A program made the position numbers and the translations under genes. Shown in pieces: positions 1 through 11,300 of a DNA stretch of 64,000 nt. Below the pieces are notes generated by a model. It did no database searches, was not told the origin of the DNA, and worked only from the letters and a program-made list of their open reading frames with translations. The DNA is from Planctomycetota bacterium (GTDB taxonomy: Bacteria > Planctomycetota > Phycisphaerae > UBA1845): the NCBI GenBank assembly GCA_024280855.1, contig JAJRPG010000027.1, positions 1-64,000 on the forward strand. The letters are read 5' to 3'. The first letter of the stretch is position 1. Every line of letters starts with the position of its first letter.

Positions 1-47
1 GCCACCCATAGGTTCTGCTGCTCACGTTTACGCTTGCCCAACGCCAT
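1..47 (-). CDS. Transposase, N-terminal 15 residues only (cut by window edge)
   Basis: The ATG is at 47 on the minus strand, preceded by GATGAGGTAATTC, which contains a usable ribosome binding site. The visible protein start is MALGKRKREQQNLWV, a basic Gln-rich start like those of IS1182/IS5-like transposases. It is too short for a domain call. The adjoining terminal-repeat-like sequence at 122-140 supports the mobile-element reading. Confidence 0.4.
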   Translation of the reverse strand, partial: MALGKRKREQQNLWV

Positions 48-141
48 GAATTACCTCATCCTTGAGTTCAATCCTACTCCTCAATCACGCGACTCTAACA
101 TTATAACACAATTGCCAAAGAGTTCTTCAACAGGCTGCTAG
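1..141 (-). mobile_element. Partial insertion sequence, 5' terminal part (transposase start plus terminal repeat)
   Basis: On the minus strand a transposase-like reading frame starts at 47 and runs off the left edge. Upstream of it the sequence at 122-140, read on the minus strand, is TAGCAGCCTGTTGAAGAAC. That resembles the terminal inverted repeat of IS1182-like elements as I remember them. The element therefore probably ends at about 141 and only this end is in the window. Family assignment is from memory of the repeat and the protein start, not from a search. Confidence 0.45.
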
Positions 142-685
142 TGAAGCGGGGCTTGCCAATGAAAACATGACAACAGCCAACGCGAGCGTTGAGATGCTGC
201 GGCGATACGTTACGAGTTGGCGTGGCTGACTCGACTGTCTCGTAGCGAAAGTTGTATTCACGAATCTACTCCAATGGCTATTATATTGCCAACATCAACG
301 CTTTGCCGAATTTTGGACACAGTTTGTCCTTAGACACGTCGCAGCCCGATCAGAATTATCGGTCTAATCAACGCAATTACCGTACCTCGTTATATATAAT
401 CCTCACAACTAAGTGATTTACTACAGGCCGAAAATAGCTATGCCCAAGAGGATGTGACAAATAAGGGGCGATTGATTCGCATTTACGTTAGTTTCTATAA
501 GCCATATCAGTGACACACCTGACGTAGCGGTCATGAATTGTTGCAAAAGTAGGTCCGTCAATTCCGACGATGATTCACTAACATGGCGTTTCGTACCTGA
601 CGCATACTACCTCAGGGGAGCGGTGTATTGTGCAGGCTAATTGGCGAGATATGTGATGTAAGTATTTCTTGTAAGGTTCAACGCG
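142..685. other. Gene-free stretch between IS end and sensor kinase
   Basis: I see no convincing gene here. A short open frame runs across the IS boundary and stops at 227-229. It could be the last ~29 codons of a gene cut by the IS, but nothing identifies it. The rest is AT-rich and has no clear terminator or promoter. Confidence 0.4.
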
Positions 686-3001
686 TTGGTGACTATAGGA
701 AATAATCAAATAGCCCGGCTATGTATATGTGCCACGATATTGGCATGTTACCATCTAGCTGCCCCGGCTATGTCACGCGCGGAGGATGCACCATCCAACG
801 CATCCGAAATTCCCTCGTCGTCTACCCAAACTGTAAAAATCGGCGTCCTCGCCGTGCGCGGTATGGAAAAATGTTCCGCCCAGTGGGGCCCAACAGCGGA
901 CTACCTTACAGAATCAATTCCAGGATATAGTTTCACCATCGTTCCACTTGGCTTAAAAGGAATGAACCAAGCCGTCGAAAATGAGGACGTCGATTTTGTT
1001 GTGACTAACACAGGGAATTATGTGGGGTTAGAAGCCGAGTATGGCGCTTCGCGCATTCTCACGCTTCGCAATCTTCGCCAAGGGAATCCTTACACCGAGT
1101 TTGGCGCTGTCATTTTTGTACGACGTGATCATACTGACATAATTAGCCTAGACGACCTGTCCGGTAAATCGTTCATGGCCGTTTCCAAAAAAGCATTCGG
1201 CGGATTCCAAATGGCCTGGCGAGAACTCGCCTTAGCAGGAATTGATCCCTTCCAGGATTTAGGAGAAATTCAGTTCGTTGGATTCCCTCAAGACAACATC
1301 GCCTTCGCCGTCCGCGATGGTGAGGTCGATGCTGGAACCGTGCGAACCGATACACTCGAACGAATGTCTGCGGAGGGAAAAATTAAGCTATCAGACTTTC
1401 GAATCCTCGCAGGTAAGAGGTATGAAGAATTTCCGTTTGCCGTAAGCACCCAGCTTTACCCGGAATGGCCATTTGCCAAAGCCAGGCATACGTCTGAGCG
1501 GTTAGCTCATCGTGTAGCCACAGTTTTATTGACCATGACACCTACACATCCAGCGTGTGTCGCGGCCAATTCGGCCGGGTGGACCATTCCGCTTGACTAT
1601 CAGCCGGTTCATGATTGTTTCAAACAACTACGCATTAGTCCCTATAGCGACTACGGAAAATTTACCCTCACAGATATCTTCCACCGTTATTGGCCTTGGA
1701 TGGTTTCCGGATTTTTGCTCACGGTGGTATTAGCCGTAGCTACCATTTGGGTTGGGCGCTTGAACTTCCGCCTCAAAAAAGCACACACAGACCTCGTCTC
1801 AGCCAAGGATGCCGCAGAAGCCGCCACGCGGTCCAAGAGTTCATTTCTCGCCAACATGAGTCATGAAATTCGCACGCCTATGACAGCTATTCTAGGCTTC
1901 GCGGAGAACATGCTCGACGAAAACCTACCTAATGAAGAGTGCCGAGAAGCTGTCATGACTATTCGTGACAACGGAAACTACTTGTTGGGCATCATTAACG
2001 ACATTCTCGATTTATCCAAAATCGAAGCCGGGAAAATGAGTATCGAGAGCATCCCCATGGACCCATGCAACGTGGTGCGTGACGTAGAGATGCTCATGTC
2101 GGTGCGAGCCCAAGCCCAGCGCATTGAATTTATCACTGAATACATCGGCGCGATTCCTAAAAGTGTCGACAGCGACCCCGTTCGTTTACGTCAGATATTA
2201 ATTAACCTCGTGGGTAACGCGATCAAGTTTACAAAAGTTGGTAGCATACGCTTAGTCGTATCGCTCATTCATCAACAAACCCGCCCACAGCTTCAGTTCG
2301 ACGTAATCGATACAGGCCGCGGCATGAGTCACGAAATGGCCAGCCAAATTGCACAACCCTTCACACAAGCAGATGCATCTACAACGCGCGAGTTTGGAGG
2401 AACAGGACTAGGCTTGACCATTAGCAAGCGTTTCGCTGGATTGCTCGGCGGCGATATGTGCTTGGTGGAAACCAAGTTAGGTGTCGGAACAACAATGCGC
2501 GCAACCATAGACATCGGCAGCATCAAAGGTGTCGAGATGAACGAAACGCCAAGCCTCAATAAGAACATCGAATCACCAGACGTGCAAAACGACCAGGCAG
2601 ACCTACGCTTAGACGGCCTGCGCATCCTTTTAGCCGAGGATAACAAGACCAACCAGACACTCATCGCAGGCATACTACGAAAGCGTGGCGCGGAAGTAAC
2701 CGTAGCCGAGAATGGTCAACTAGCAGTAGAAGCCGCAACAAAAGCTAGTATACAAGGCATTGGCTTCGACTGCATACTTATGGACATGCACATGCCCGTC
2801 ATGAACGGGTACGACGCTACATCTACATTAAGAAACCAAAATTACCACGGAGCCATCATCGCACTAACCGCCAACGCCATGGAAGGCGACCGCCAAAAAT
2901 GCATCGACGCAGGCTGCAACGACTTCGCCACCAAACCCATAAACCGCAACAAACTAATCAGTACAATAATCAATTGCACAACATCTGCCCCCGTCGCGTA
3001 A
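686..3001 (+). CDS. Hybrid sensor histidine kinase with PhnD-like periplasmic sensor and receiver domain
   Basis: 771 residues starting at TTG 686 (GTG 689 is the alternative), with AAGG at 673-676. After a signal/anchor segment, residues ~50-325 form a phosphonate-binding (PhnD/TtrS-like) solute-binding domain. A single membrane helix at ~338-357 (WMVSGFLLTVVLAV) follows. Next come a HisKA domain with the H-box SHEIRTPM (phosphoacceptor H393) and a HATPase domain with N-box NLVGNAIKFT (~507), DTGRGM and GGTGLGL (~572). The C-terminal receiver domain has phosphoacceptor D700 in LMDMHMPVMNG, then the T/K residues in ALTANAM and ATKP. The family senses small oxyanions or similar ligands in the periplasm and passes phosphate on to a receiver. 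The ligand is unknown and no response regulator is adjacent. Confidence 0.88.
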   Translation: MVTIGNNQIARLCICATILACYHLAAPAMSRAEDAPSNASEIPSSSTQTVKIGVLAVRGMEKCSAQWGPTADYLTESIPGYSFTIVPLGLKGMNQAVENEDVDFVVTNTGNYVGLEAEYGASRILTLRNLRQGNPYTEFGAVIFVRRDHTDIISLDDLSGKSFMAVSKKAFGGFQMAWRELALAGIDPFQDLGEIQFVGFPQDNIAFAVRDGEVDAGTVRTDTLERMSAEGKIKLSDFRILAGKRYEEFPFAVSTQLYPEWPFAKARHTSERLAHRVATVLLTMTPTHPACVAANSAGWTIPLDYQPVHDCFKQLRISPYSDYGKFTLTDIFHRYWPWMVSGFLLTVVLAVATIWVGRLNFRLKKAHTDLVSAKDAAEAATRSKSSFLANMSHEIRTPMTAILGFAENMLDENLPNEECREAVMTIRDNGNYLLGIINDILDLSKIEAGKMSIESIPMDPCNVVRDVEMLMSVRAQAQRIEFITEYIGAIPKSVDSDPVRLRQILINLVGNAIKFTKVGSIRLVVSLIHQQTRPQLQFDVIDTGRGMSHEMASQIAQPFTQADASTTREFGGTGLGLTISKRFAGLLGGDMCLVETKLGVGTTMRATIDIGSIKGVEMNETPSLNKNIESPDVQNDQADLRLDGLRILLAEDNKTNQTLIAGILRKRGAEVTVAENGQLAVEAATKASIQGIGFDCILMDMHMPVMNGYDATSTLRNQNYHGAIIALTANAMEGDRQKCIDAGCNDFATKPINRNKLISTIINCTTSAPVA

Positions 3002-3010
3002 CTGCGCCAA

Positions 3011-3033
3011 CGTAGGGCGGGCTATTGCTTGCC
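3011..3033 (+). repeat. Dispersed repeat, family C (GTAGGGC...GGCTATTGCCTGCC), diverged copy
   Basis: It reads cgtagggcgggctattgc followed by ttgcc and matches the copies at 38205, 39264, 39400 (inverted) and, loosely, 52373. It lies between the convergent sensor kinase and Zn-ribbon genes. Confidence 0.5.
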
Positions 3034-3083
3034 GATTACGAACTAATCTTGACGCGGCAAACTTTAGTATTGCATTAGCAATT

Positions 3084-3728
3084 TTACTCCCGCGCTTCCC
3101 CGCAACTCCAACAGGCGTCAAAATTCGCCGGGTTGTCATTGCCACAGTCTTGGCACTGCCATTCTGGTTGTTCCGTGGCATCATTGGATGCTAGGAATTT
3201 GTTTCTCACCAGCCAGAGGAAATCGAAATGGAACTCACTCAACACATGGAGCGACCAGGTCATTAATCCTGAGACGGGATTGTGTTTTTCTTCTAATGTG
3301 TACGGAATAAAATCGTGTTCCAACAATAAGGCCAGAAGCTGAGGGGCTATCTCGTTTGTGATTTGCTTGTTCGCCACGAACCGCGGCTTCTTCGGGCGTG
3401 ACATGCTCGGCTCAAACGGCTCTTGGCAGGATGGGCATTCATGTTTCCGCGCGCCTGCCAACGGTTCGTCACAACGGTTGCAATACAAACCAAAATCTGG
3501 AAACGGTAATTCCTCTCCCGTAAATCGAGGCTCACGCAATCTTGCATAGGTAGGGATGAGGGTAGCCATGTCCAGCGGGTCGCCGCATTCTGAACAGCGG
3601 TGCGAGGGCAAGCCATTAAGTAGGTAATCGCAGTTGGGGCAACGAAGATGCCACTCTGGAATCGGAAGTTGGTGAATATCGACTGTCATCTTCATTGATT
3701 CTACCAACTTTCTCACCATCTTGGCCAT
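3084..3728 (-). CDS. Zn-ribbon protein with three CxxC pairs
   Basis: 214 residues and no signal peptide, so probably cytoplasmic. Three zinc ribbons are visible. The first has C30/C33 and C45/C48 in CPNCDYLLNGL...CSECG, the motif frequent in planctomycete proteins. The second has CNRC...CPSC in the middle. The third, near the C-terminus, has CQDC...CWSC and looks like a double-psi/RanBP2-style ribbon. Between the second and third ribbon, about 80 residues (LLEHDFIPYTLEE and on) resemble the DUF2007-like signal-transducing fold only vaguely. Function unknown. The start is uncertain (Met1, 4, 12 or 14 are possible) because no strong ribosome binding site is seen. It is transcribed towards the sensor kinase and divergently from the transferase at 3744. 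Confidence 0.7.
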   Translation of the reverse strand: MAKMVRKLVESMKMTVDIHQLPIPEWHLRCPNCDYLLNGLPSHRCSECGDPLDMATLIPTYARLREPRFTGEELPFPDFGLYCNRCDEPLAGARKHECPSCQEPFEPSMSRPKKPRFVANKQITNEIAPQLLALLLEHDFIPYTLEEKHNPVSGLMTWSLHVLSEFHFDFLWLVRNKFLASNDATEQPEWQCQDCGNDNPANFDACWSCGEARE

Positions 3729-3743
3729 TATAGGTCTGAGTCA

Positions 3744-4931
3744 ATGATTGAACTGGCCATCACTCGCCATCGTAACGTAAGTGTTAGCCGAGCCGAACAT
3801 CTACAGGTAGACTCAACCGCTATGACCCTTATCGTTTGCCTCGCCATTCTAGGCCCGTTTCTACTTTCGCTAATGCTCACGATTTTCGTTAGAGCGTGGG
3901 CCGTCCGTCGCGGCTTCGTAGATCATCCCACGGGCCATAAACGCCACGACAAGCCAGTCGCCCTCGGCGGCGGCGTCGCCATCATGCTATCCATTTTCGC
4001 ACCCATCGTTTTCGGCATGGGGCTAGCCTGGTGGTTTCAACGGACTTCGCCGCCAGATTGGCTGCCCGAAATCATGCGAACCCATTTGGACGGCATAGCT
4101 TCAAAACTCACCACGATAGCATCAATCACGATGGGGGCCTTGGTGTTACATGTCGTGGGTATCATTGACGACCGCCGAGCGATGGGACCATGGCCTAAGC
4201 TGTTTGCTCAGACCGCGGTAGCCATTTTCATCGCAGGCCCTGTGGGGATACGAGCGTGCGAGGCTCTCCCTCCTATATTTTCAATCACACTGACGGTCCT
4301 ATGGATTGTGATTATCACGAACGCTTTCAACTTCCTGGACAACATGGATGGCTTAAGCGCCGGAGTCGCCGTCGTAGCTTTGTCTATCTTTTCTGTAGCC
4401 GCAGTTCAGACCGGCCAAATTTTCGTCCCCGTTATGGCCTGGGTCACGATTGGCGCCTTGTTGGGCTTTTTGGTCTTCAACTTCTCGCCAGCTTCGATTT
4501 ACATGGGGGATTCCGGCAGCTTGGTAGTTGGTTATTTGCTGAGCGTTTTAACCATATTAACAACTTTCTATGACCCACGGCAGGGGCTTCAGCCGTTCGG
4601 AGTTTTCGTGCCTGTGGTAGTATTAGCAGTGCCACTTTACGATGTCATTAGCGTAGTGATTCATCGGATTCGGGCTGGCGATAGTCCATTTCGGGGTGAC
4701 CAGAGACATTTTTCTCACCGATTGGTCAAACGCGGTATGAGTCCAAGGGCGGCTGTCTTGACTATATATCTAGCCACGGCTGCGACTGGCTTGCCAGCTA
4801 TTATGTTGTCTAAGGTTACTTGGCGAGGGGCGGTGATGCTTCTGATTGAGTGTTTGTCAATCGTGGCTATGATTGCCATTTTGGAGCATACCGGCGGCGC
4901 GACTGATGACGATACGAATACAACCTTATGA
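3744..4931 (+). CDS. Undecaprenyl-phosphate sugar-1-phosphate transferase (WecA/MraY family)
   Basis: Polytopic membrane enzyme of 395 residues that attaches a sugar-1-phosphate (typically GlcNAc-1-P) from a UDP-sugar to undecaprenyl phosphate, starting a surface glycan. Family signatures are in order: GHKRHDKPVALGGG, DDRRAMGPWPKL, the metal-binding NFLDNMDGLSAG, then YMGDSGSLVVGYLL and HRIRAGDSPFRGDQRHFSHRL near the C-terminus. About ten hydrophobic helices are seen. The lack of MraY-specific neighbours favours the WecA/TagO/RfeA branch, which would fit the exopolysaccharide genes at 58-64 kb. An alternative start at ATG 3822 (MTLIVCLAILG), with AGG upstream, would remove 26 residues that look unlike the family. 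Confidence 0.85.
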   Translation: MIELAITRHRNVSVSRAEHLQVDSTAMTLIVCLAILGPFLLSLMLTIFVRAWAVRRGFVDHPTGHKRHDKPVALGGGVAIMLSIFAPIVFGMGLAWWFQRTSPPDWLPEIMRTHLDGIASKLTTIASITMGALVLHVVGIIDDRRAMGPWPKLFAQTAVAIFIAGPVGIRACEALPPIFSITLTVLWIVIITNAFNFLDNMDGLSAGVAVVALSIFSVAAVQTGQIFVPVMAWVTIGALLGFLVFNFSPASIYMGDSGSLVVGYLLSVLTILTTFYDPRQGLQPFGVFVPVVVLAVPLYDVISVVIHRIRAGDSPFRGDQRHFSHRLVKRGMSPRAAVLTIYLATAATGLPAIMLSKVTWRGAVMLLIECLSIVAMIAILEHTGGATDDDTNTTL

Positions 4932-5215
4932 TGCGCCTATCACAAGTGTCTTTTGGGCTGCAAATTCAAAAGTCTTACACATCTTGAAATGATGTTATTA
5001 TGTGACGTTGCGGCAGCAAACGAGCTTTGTCTGCGTCCAGTTTTAAACGATATGAATGATGGCAGCGAGAACCATATCAATGTTGTTATGGACATGTTGT
5101 AAATTGGGGCTTTATTTAGCAAGATATTTTTTCACTTATTAGTTGTATCGCTTACCCCAATACCCTAGACTGGCAATCTGGCAGATCGTTCAGCTGGCTA
5201 CTTTGGAGGAGGAGG
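4932..5215. other. Intergenic leader region upstream of the giant surface-protein gene
   Basis: No gene and no clear terminator after the transferase. AT-rich stretches around 5110-5150 may hold the promoter of the downstream gene, but I cannot single out a convincing -35/-10 pair. The end of the region carries a very strong Shine-Dalgarno run (GGAGGAGGAGG) that serves the short ORF at 5216. Confidence 0.4.
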
Positions 5216-5323
5216 ATGCGAGTCGCATCTCTTGCTAGGCTGGATATGAGTATTAGGTTTGTGCTTCGTAGCGCACTGGAAATGCAATGCGCCAATTGTT
5301 TGGTGGAGGGAAGCGTCCAATGA
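5216..5323 (+). CDS. 35-residue leader ORF translationally coupled to the giant protein
   Basis: ATG 5216 is preceded by a run of GGAGGA, the strongest ribosome binding site in the neighbourhood. The frame encodes 35 residues starting MRVASLARLDMSIRF and containing a CANC motif. Its TGA stop (5321-5323) overlaps the ATG at 5320 of the giant gene in an ATGA junction, which is typical of translational coupling. The product resembles nothing I know. It may matter only as an act of translation controlling the downstream 7.7-kb gene. It could also be a chance ORF. Confidence 0.4.
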   Translation: MRVASLARLDMSIRFVLRSALEMQCANCLVEGSVQ

Positions 5324-8300
5324 TTATAAGTCCGAGCGTTTTTAACAAAGTGGCTCTAACGAGGAATGTGTTTTCGGCCAATGGTCGTCGTCTACTTTCC
5401 TTGCTCATCGTCGGCCTGTGCCTTTCAAGTGGCACCCTAGCGATGGCGAGTGGCTCTAAGAATATAGTGTGCTTGGATGATTGCGAATGTAGTGATGGTC
5501 TATCATTGCTGCGCTTATCCTACAATGGTCCAAGTGGGTCCACTGTGCGCGTAGAGGTTGGTGGTGTCATTTTCAATTCGGCGCTAAACAATGGCGACGT
5601 GTTTGAGCTGAACGGTAGCGATGGCGATGGCGGTTTTTCAAATAATACGATGACGCTGTTCATTGATGGCGTTGAAGATGCCAGTATCCATTTATCTTGT
5701 TCTCAGCCAATTGGCGTTGGTTTTGTATATGGTTCATTTACTGTTGTTGCGATGGCTTCGGTCGGTTCTGGCTTTGTTGACACCCCGTGTCCCTACGACT
5801 GCCCATGTGATGGGTTTGAAGTTGATTTGTCTAAAATTGGGCAGGGCGGTAATTCCTGCACGACTAGTCCCCGGCCTGTAGCGACTGATGGTTCTTCGGC
5901 TCCGTTTGTATTGACCGCTCGTACTAAAGTTGACCATCACGACGAATTGAATGCGAACGCATTTGGCAGCACAGCAAAAGTCGTCATCAATAAGAACGGT
6001 ACTGGGGTAAAGCGCTCTAGTTGTTCCGGTGGGAAAGGCATAGCTGGTAAGGGCGGCGATAAGGATGAAGAACTAATCTTCACATATGATACTTCTGTCC
6101 TGGCGGCCAATATTCAGATTCACTTAAACAAAGCTGATTTTCAAGATGATAACGATGATGATGCCAGACTGTTGATACCCACTGCTTCAGCAGGTCAGGA
6201 TCAGGCTGCGATATCAAATGCCATTGTAGGTCTTAATGGATCGGGCAGTACCTCCCAAATTGGTGGGCTTACTTATTCATGGACACAGTTATCCGGTCCG
6301 GCGATTACGCTTTCTGACCCCACTGCGGCTCAGCCAACGTTTGTTGCTCCAGTCATATTCCTAAGCACGCCGATCGAAATCGAGTTGACGGTTTCGGATG
6401 GTCAAAACTCGCATTCGGATATCGTTCAGATAAACATTAATACGCCAACATCTCCGAACACCGTTCCTAGTGTAGAGGCGGGTGCGGATATTGTTTCGAT
6501 GGAATTGGTGCCAGTGTTGCTGGATGCCAGTCAGTCGTTTGATGCCGATGGCGACTTGCTAACTTACACATGGGAGCAGGTTTCTGGAACGCCTGTGGTT
6601 TTGGTAGATGCCAATACGGCTAAGGCGAAATTCCTGGCTCCTGACCTTGTTGATGATGAGATGCTGAAGTTTCGTGTGACTGCGACGGATGGCCAGTCAA
6701 CGTCGAGCGACACGATATTTGCATCGTTGTCCAGTGTTTCTGATGAGCCATACATTTATATTTCAAGTGTTGGTTCTGCGGGCTTTGATTATACGATCTC
6801 CACGGCTGAGATTGTTGCAGCATTTTCAAGTGACGGGTCTAACCGAGGCTGGGTAGATTTTAGTCAGTTTACATCGTTACCATCGGGTTTGATGATCGAC
6901 GCTTTTAAGCTTCGTGAAACTAAAGATGACTTGTATATCGATTTTTATCTGGATTGCACGCCGAGTTGCTCTACAGATGCGGAATGTAGTGACAACGATG
7001 CCTGCAACGGTGTTGAAACTTGCGATCTCGTAAACGGGTGTCAGGCGGGTGCGCCGCTTGCTTGCGACGATGGCAATTTGTGTAATGGTGTTGAAACCTG
7101 TGATGCCGTGAACGGTTGTCAATCAGGTACGCAAGCTGGTGCAGGCACTGCGTGTAGTGACGGTGATGTTTGCAATGGTGATGAAGTTTGTGATGGTGCG
7201 GGTGTGTGTCAAACTGGTTCACCTTTGACTTGCGATGATGGTAACGTGTGCAACGGCGTCGAGACCTGCGACCCTGTGTTGGGTTGTCAAGCTGGAAGCG
7301 GTACGAATTGTCCGCCTGTTGAAGTTGTGTTCGTCATGGACACTTCCGGGTCCATGCAAAACGAGGGCAATGCACTTTGCTCGACAATAAGCGGCATCGT
7401 GGCGGACTTAGGCACGCAGGGAATTACGGTGACACATTCCGTTTTGGCTATCTATCCTAACAGCGGTAACGATTTGTTTAGCTGTCAAACTGAGATGGAT
7501 ACTGTTCATTTACTATTGGGTGATGTTGTGCCAAACGATCCTGACGGATGCCCTGGCGATTTGAGCGGAAACAACAGTTCAGAAAAAGACGAAAACTGGG
7601 GACCAGCGACGGCGATTTTAGCCGGTAATTTTGCCTGGACGCCTGGCTCTACAAGACTCATTATTCCTATCAGTGACGAAGGTGCTTGTCTGGGTAGTAG
7701 TGGCAATGGCTGCAATGATCCTGGCAGTGACCGGGACTCTGTAGAAAATGCGATCACCGTGGCTGTGGCGAATGGTGTGATTGTGTCCCCGATTACGGGC
7801 GATGGTTCGAGTTCTTGCGTCATTGGCTTGGCGCAGCGCATGGCTATGGGCACTGGCGGTACGGCGTTTATGTCTTCCGACGCGAGTATGGACTTAGCTA
7901 CGGGCATTGCCAATATCATTTTGGCGGCTTGTGATGCTGTAGACACCTGCGACGATGGCAATGCTTGTACGACGGGTGATTCCTGTGCCAGCGGTACTTG
8001 CCAGGGCACGCCGGTTTCATGCTTGCCTGACGACGAGTGTCAATCGTTTGCTTGCAATCCAGCGACTGGATTATGTGAAGCGGTTTCGATTAATGAGGGA
8101 TTGGCTTGCTCTGACGATGGCAATGTTTGTACGGACAATGTCTGTCAGGCAGGTGCGTGTGTCGCGGTCAATAACGATGCGAATGCATGTACCGATGGCT
8201 TGGCCTGTACGACTGATGCGTGTACGGCGGGTAGTTGCGTGAGTACGCCAATCACTTGCCCTGGCGATACTGATTGCCAATCATTTGTTTGCAACGAAAC

Positions 8301-11300
8301 CACAGGCATGTGTGAGGCGCAAAGCATCAATGGCGGTTTGGCTTGCACGGATGATGGCAACCCATGTACCGACAATGTCTGCCAGGCTGGTGCATGCGTA
8401 ACGGTCAATGACGATAGCAATAGCTGTTCTGATGGTAATGCGTGCACGACGGATGTTTGTTTAGCGGGTGTTTGCTCGAGCAGCTCGGATGCCTGTCCTG
8501 ACAACAATAGCTGTCAAACTTTCGTTTGTAATCCAAGTACGGGGATTTGCGAACCACAAAGTATCAATGAAGGATTAGCTTGCGAAGCCGACGGCAATCC
8601 TTGTACAGATAATGTGTGCCTAAGCGGTGTGTGTTCAGTGGTTAATGACGACTCCAACGTGTGTTCCGACAACGATGATTGTACGACAGATGCGTGTGTT
8701 GGTGGTGCATGTGTGGGGACGGCGATTACTTGCCCGGCTGATACTGATTGTCAGACCTTCGCATGTAATAGTGCGGCTGGAATTTGCGTACCTCAACCGA
8801 AAAACGAAGGCTTGAGTTGCAGCGATGATGGAAATCCTTGCACGGACAATGTTTGCACCTTTGGTGTGTGTACGGCGACCAATGATGATACCAATGCCTG
8901 TTCCGATGGCTTGAATTGCACGACGGATGCTTGTGTTGGCGGCTTGTGTGTGGCTACGCCAAATACTTGTCCCGATGCGACGGATTGTCAGACGTTTGCA
9001 TGCAATGAAACGACAGGTCAGTGCGAGGCGAGCTCATCTAATGAAGGCTTGGCTTGCACGGATGATGGCAATGCTTGTACCGACAATGTGTGTCAGGCTG
9101 GTGTCTGTGCTGCCGTGAACAATGATAGTAATTCCTGTACGGATGGAAGTGTTTGTACAAATGATGCTTGCGTAGGCGGCGTGTGTTCGAGTACGGCTGT
9201 GACCTGTCCAACTGCGACCGACTGCCAAACCTTTACATGTAATTCCGCTACGGGGCAATGCGATGCTCAGAATGCTAATGAGGGCTTGGCTTGTAGCGAT
9301 GACGGAAATGCTTGTACAGATAATGTGTGCCAAATGGGCGTTTGTATTGCAGTGAATGATGATACCAATGCTTGTACGGATAATAATCTGTGTACGACGG
9401 ACGCTTGCATTGGTGGGGCGTGCATGAATATGCCGGTTTCCTGTCCGGCTGCGACTGAATGCCAGTCGTTTGCATGTGATACGGCGGATGGCGTATGTAA
9501 AGCTCAGTCTGCTAATGAAGGTTTGTCATGCACCAGTGATGGAAACCCGTGTACGGATAATACTTGCCTGGCAGGTGTGTGTGCGGCGACAAATGATGAT
9601 ACGAATGCGTGTTCTGACGGTGTGTCTTGCACCGCTGATGTATGTGTTGCGGGAAGTTGTTCTTCGACGCCTACGGATGCCAGTTGCAATGACGGTAGTA
9701 TTTGCACGACCAATACCTGCTCACCGCTGAGTCCACAAGCTGATGCTGGCGGCTGTGTTAGTTCTGCTGTAGCGGGCTGCTGCCCATTAACGCCTTGTGA
9801 AGATAACAACGCTTGTACGGATAATGTTTGCGACGGTGCTACCGGCTCGTGCAGCTTCCCACCCATCGCGCTCGATTGCTCGGAGTTGGATGACGATTGC
9901 ACCGTTGGTGTATGTGATCCTGCGACAGGAACTTGTACTGTTGAGGCGGAGAACGAAGGATTTGAATGTACGGATGATGGAAATGCCTGTACGGATGACA
10001 TTTGTCGAAATGGTATTTGTACACCAGAAAATAATGACGCCAATGCGTGTACCGACGGCAATGCCTGTACGACTGATGACTGTTCGGCTGGGGCCTGTGT
10101 GAGTACGGCTATCACTTGTCCAGCGGATACGGATTGCGAAACTTATACTTGTAATTCGACATCGGGTCTTTGCGAGGCTCAGTCAACCAATGAAGGCTTG
10201 GCTTGCACGGATGATGGAAACGCCTGTACGGATAATGTCTGCCAGGTTGGTGCATGTGTAGCGGTAAATGACGACTCAAACAGTTGCACGGACGGCAATA
10301 CCTGTACCAACGATGCTTGTGTAGGTGGCGTATGTCAGAGTTCAAATGTTTCCTGTCCGGCTGATAACGATTGTCAAACTTTCGTATGTAATCCTGGGAC
10401 TGGGGCGTGCGATGCTCAGTCTACGAATGAAGGATTGAGTTGCACCGATGACGGCAATGCTTGTACAGACAATGTCTGTCGGGCTGGTGTTTGTGCGGCA
10501 GAAAATAACGATGCCAATGCCTGTTCGGATAGCAATGCCTGCACGAACGATGCGTGCGTTTCGGGAGCGTGTGTTGGTACAAATGTTTCCTGTCCGGCTG
10601 ATAATGATTGCCAGACTTTTGTATGTAATGCTACGACAGGACAATGTGAACCTCAGGCAACCAATGAAGGATTAGCCTGCACCGACGATGGCAATGTTTG
10701 TACCGACAATGTTTGCCAAAGTGGCGTGTGTACCGTAGCCAACAACGACGCCAATGCTTGTACGGATAATAATCCTTGTACTAATGATGCTTGTGTCGGT
10801 GGTAGCTGCGTTGGAACGAATATCACCTGCCCAGCTGATACTGATTGTCAGACTTTCGTGTGCAATCCTGGCACTGGCGTTTGCGATGCGGTCTCGACCA
10901 ATGAAGGATTGGTTTGTACCGACGACGGAAATCCTTGTACCGACAACGTATGTCGTAGCGGCGTGTGTGCGGCTGAAAATGATGATACCAATACTTGTAC
11001 GGATAACAGTTTGTGTACGGACGATGCCTGCGTCGCGGGTGGTTGCATCAATACGCCAGTGACTTGCGATGATAGCAACGTGTGCAACGGTGTCGAAACC
11101 TGTGACCCCGCGCTGGGGTGTCAAGCTGGAACGCCGCTGGCATGTGTCGATTCAAACTTGTGTAACGGTACAGAGACTTGCGATGCGACGTTAGGTTGTC
11201 AGGCTGGTACGCCATTGGTTTGTGATGATAACGATGCGTGTACGGGTACAGAAACATGCGTGCCTGCTACTGGTTGTCAGCCAGGGACGCCGCTGGTTTG

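Noticed and set aside
9504-10115. Long antisense frames over the giant gene (also 7506-8009, 8145-8507, 11345-11989, 12147-12578)
   Set aside because: They are produced by the periodic composition of the repeat array on the other strand; no family resemblance and no ribosome binding sites.
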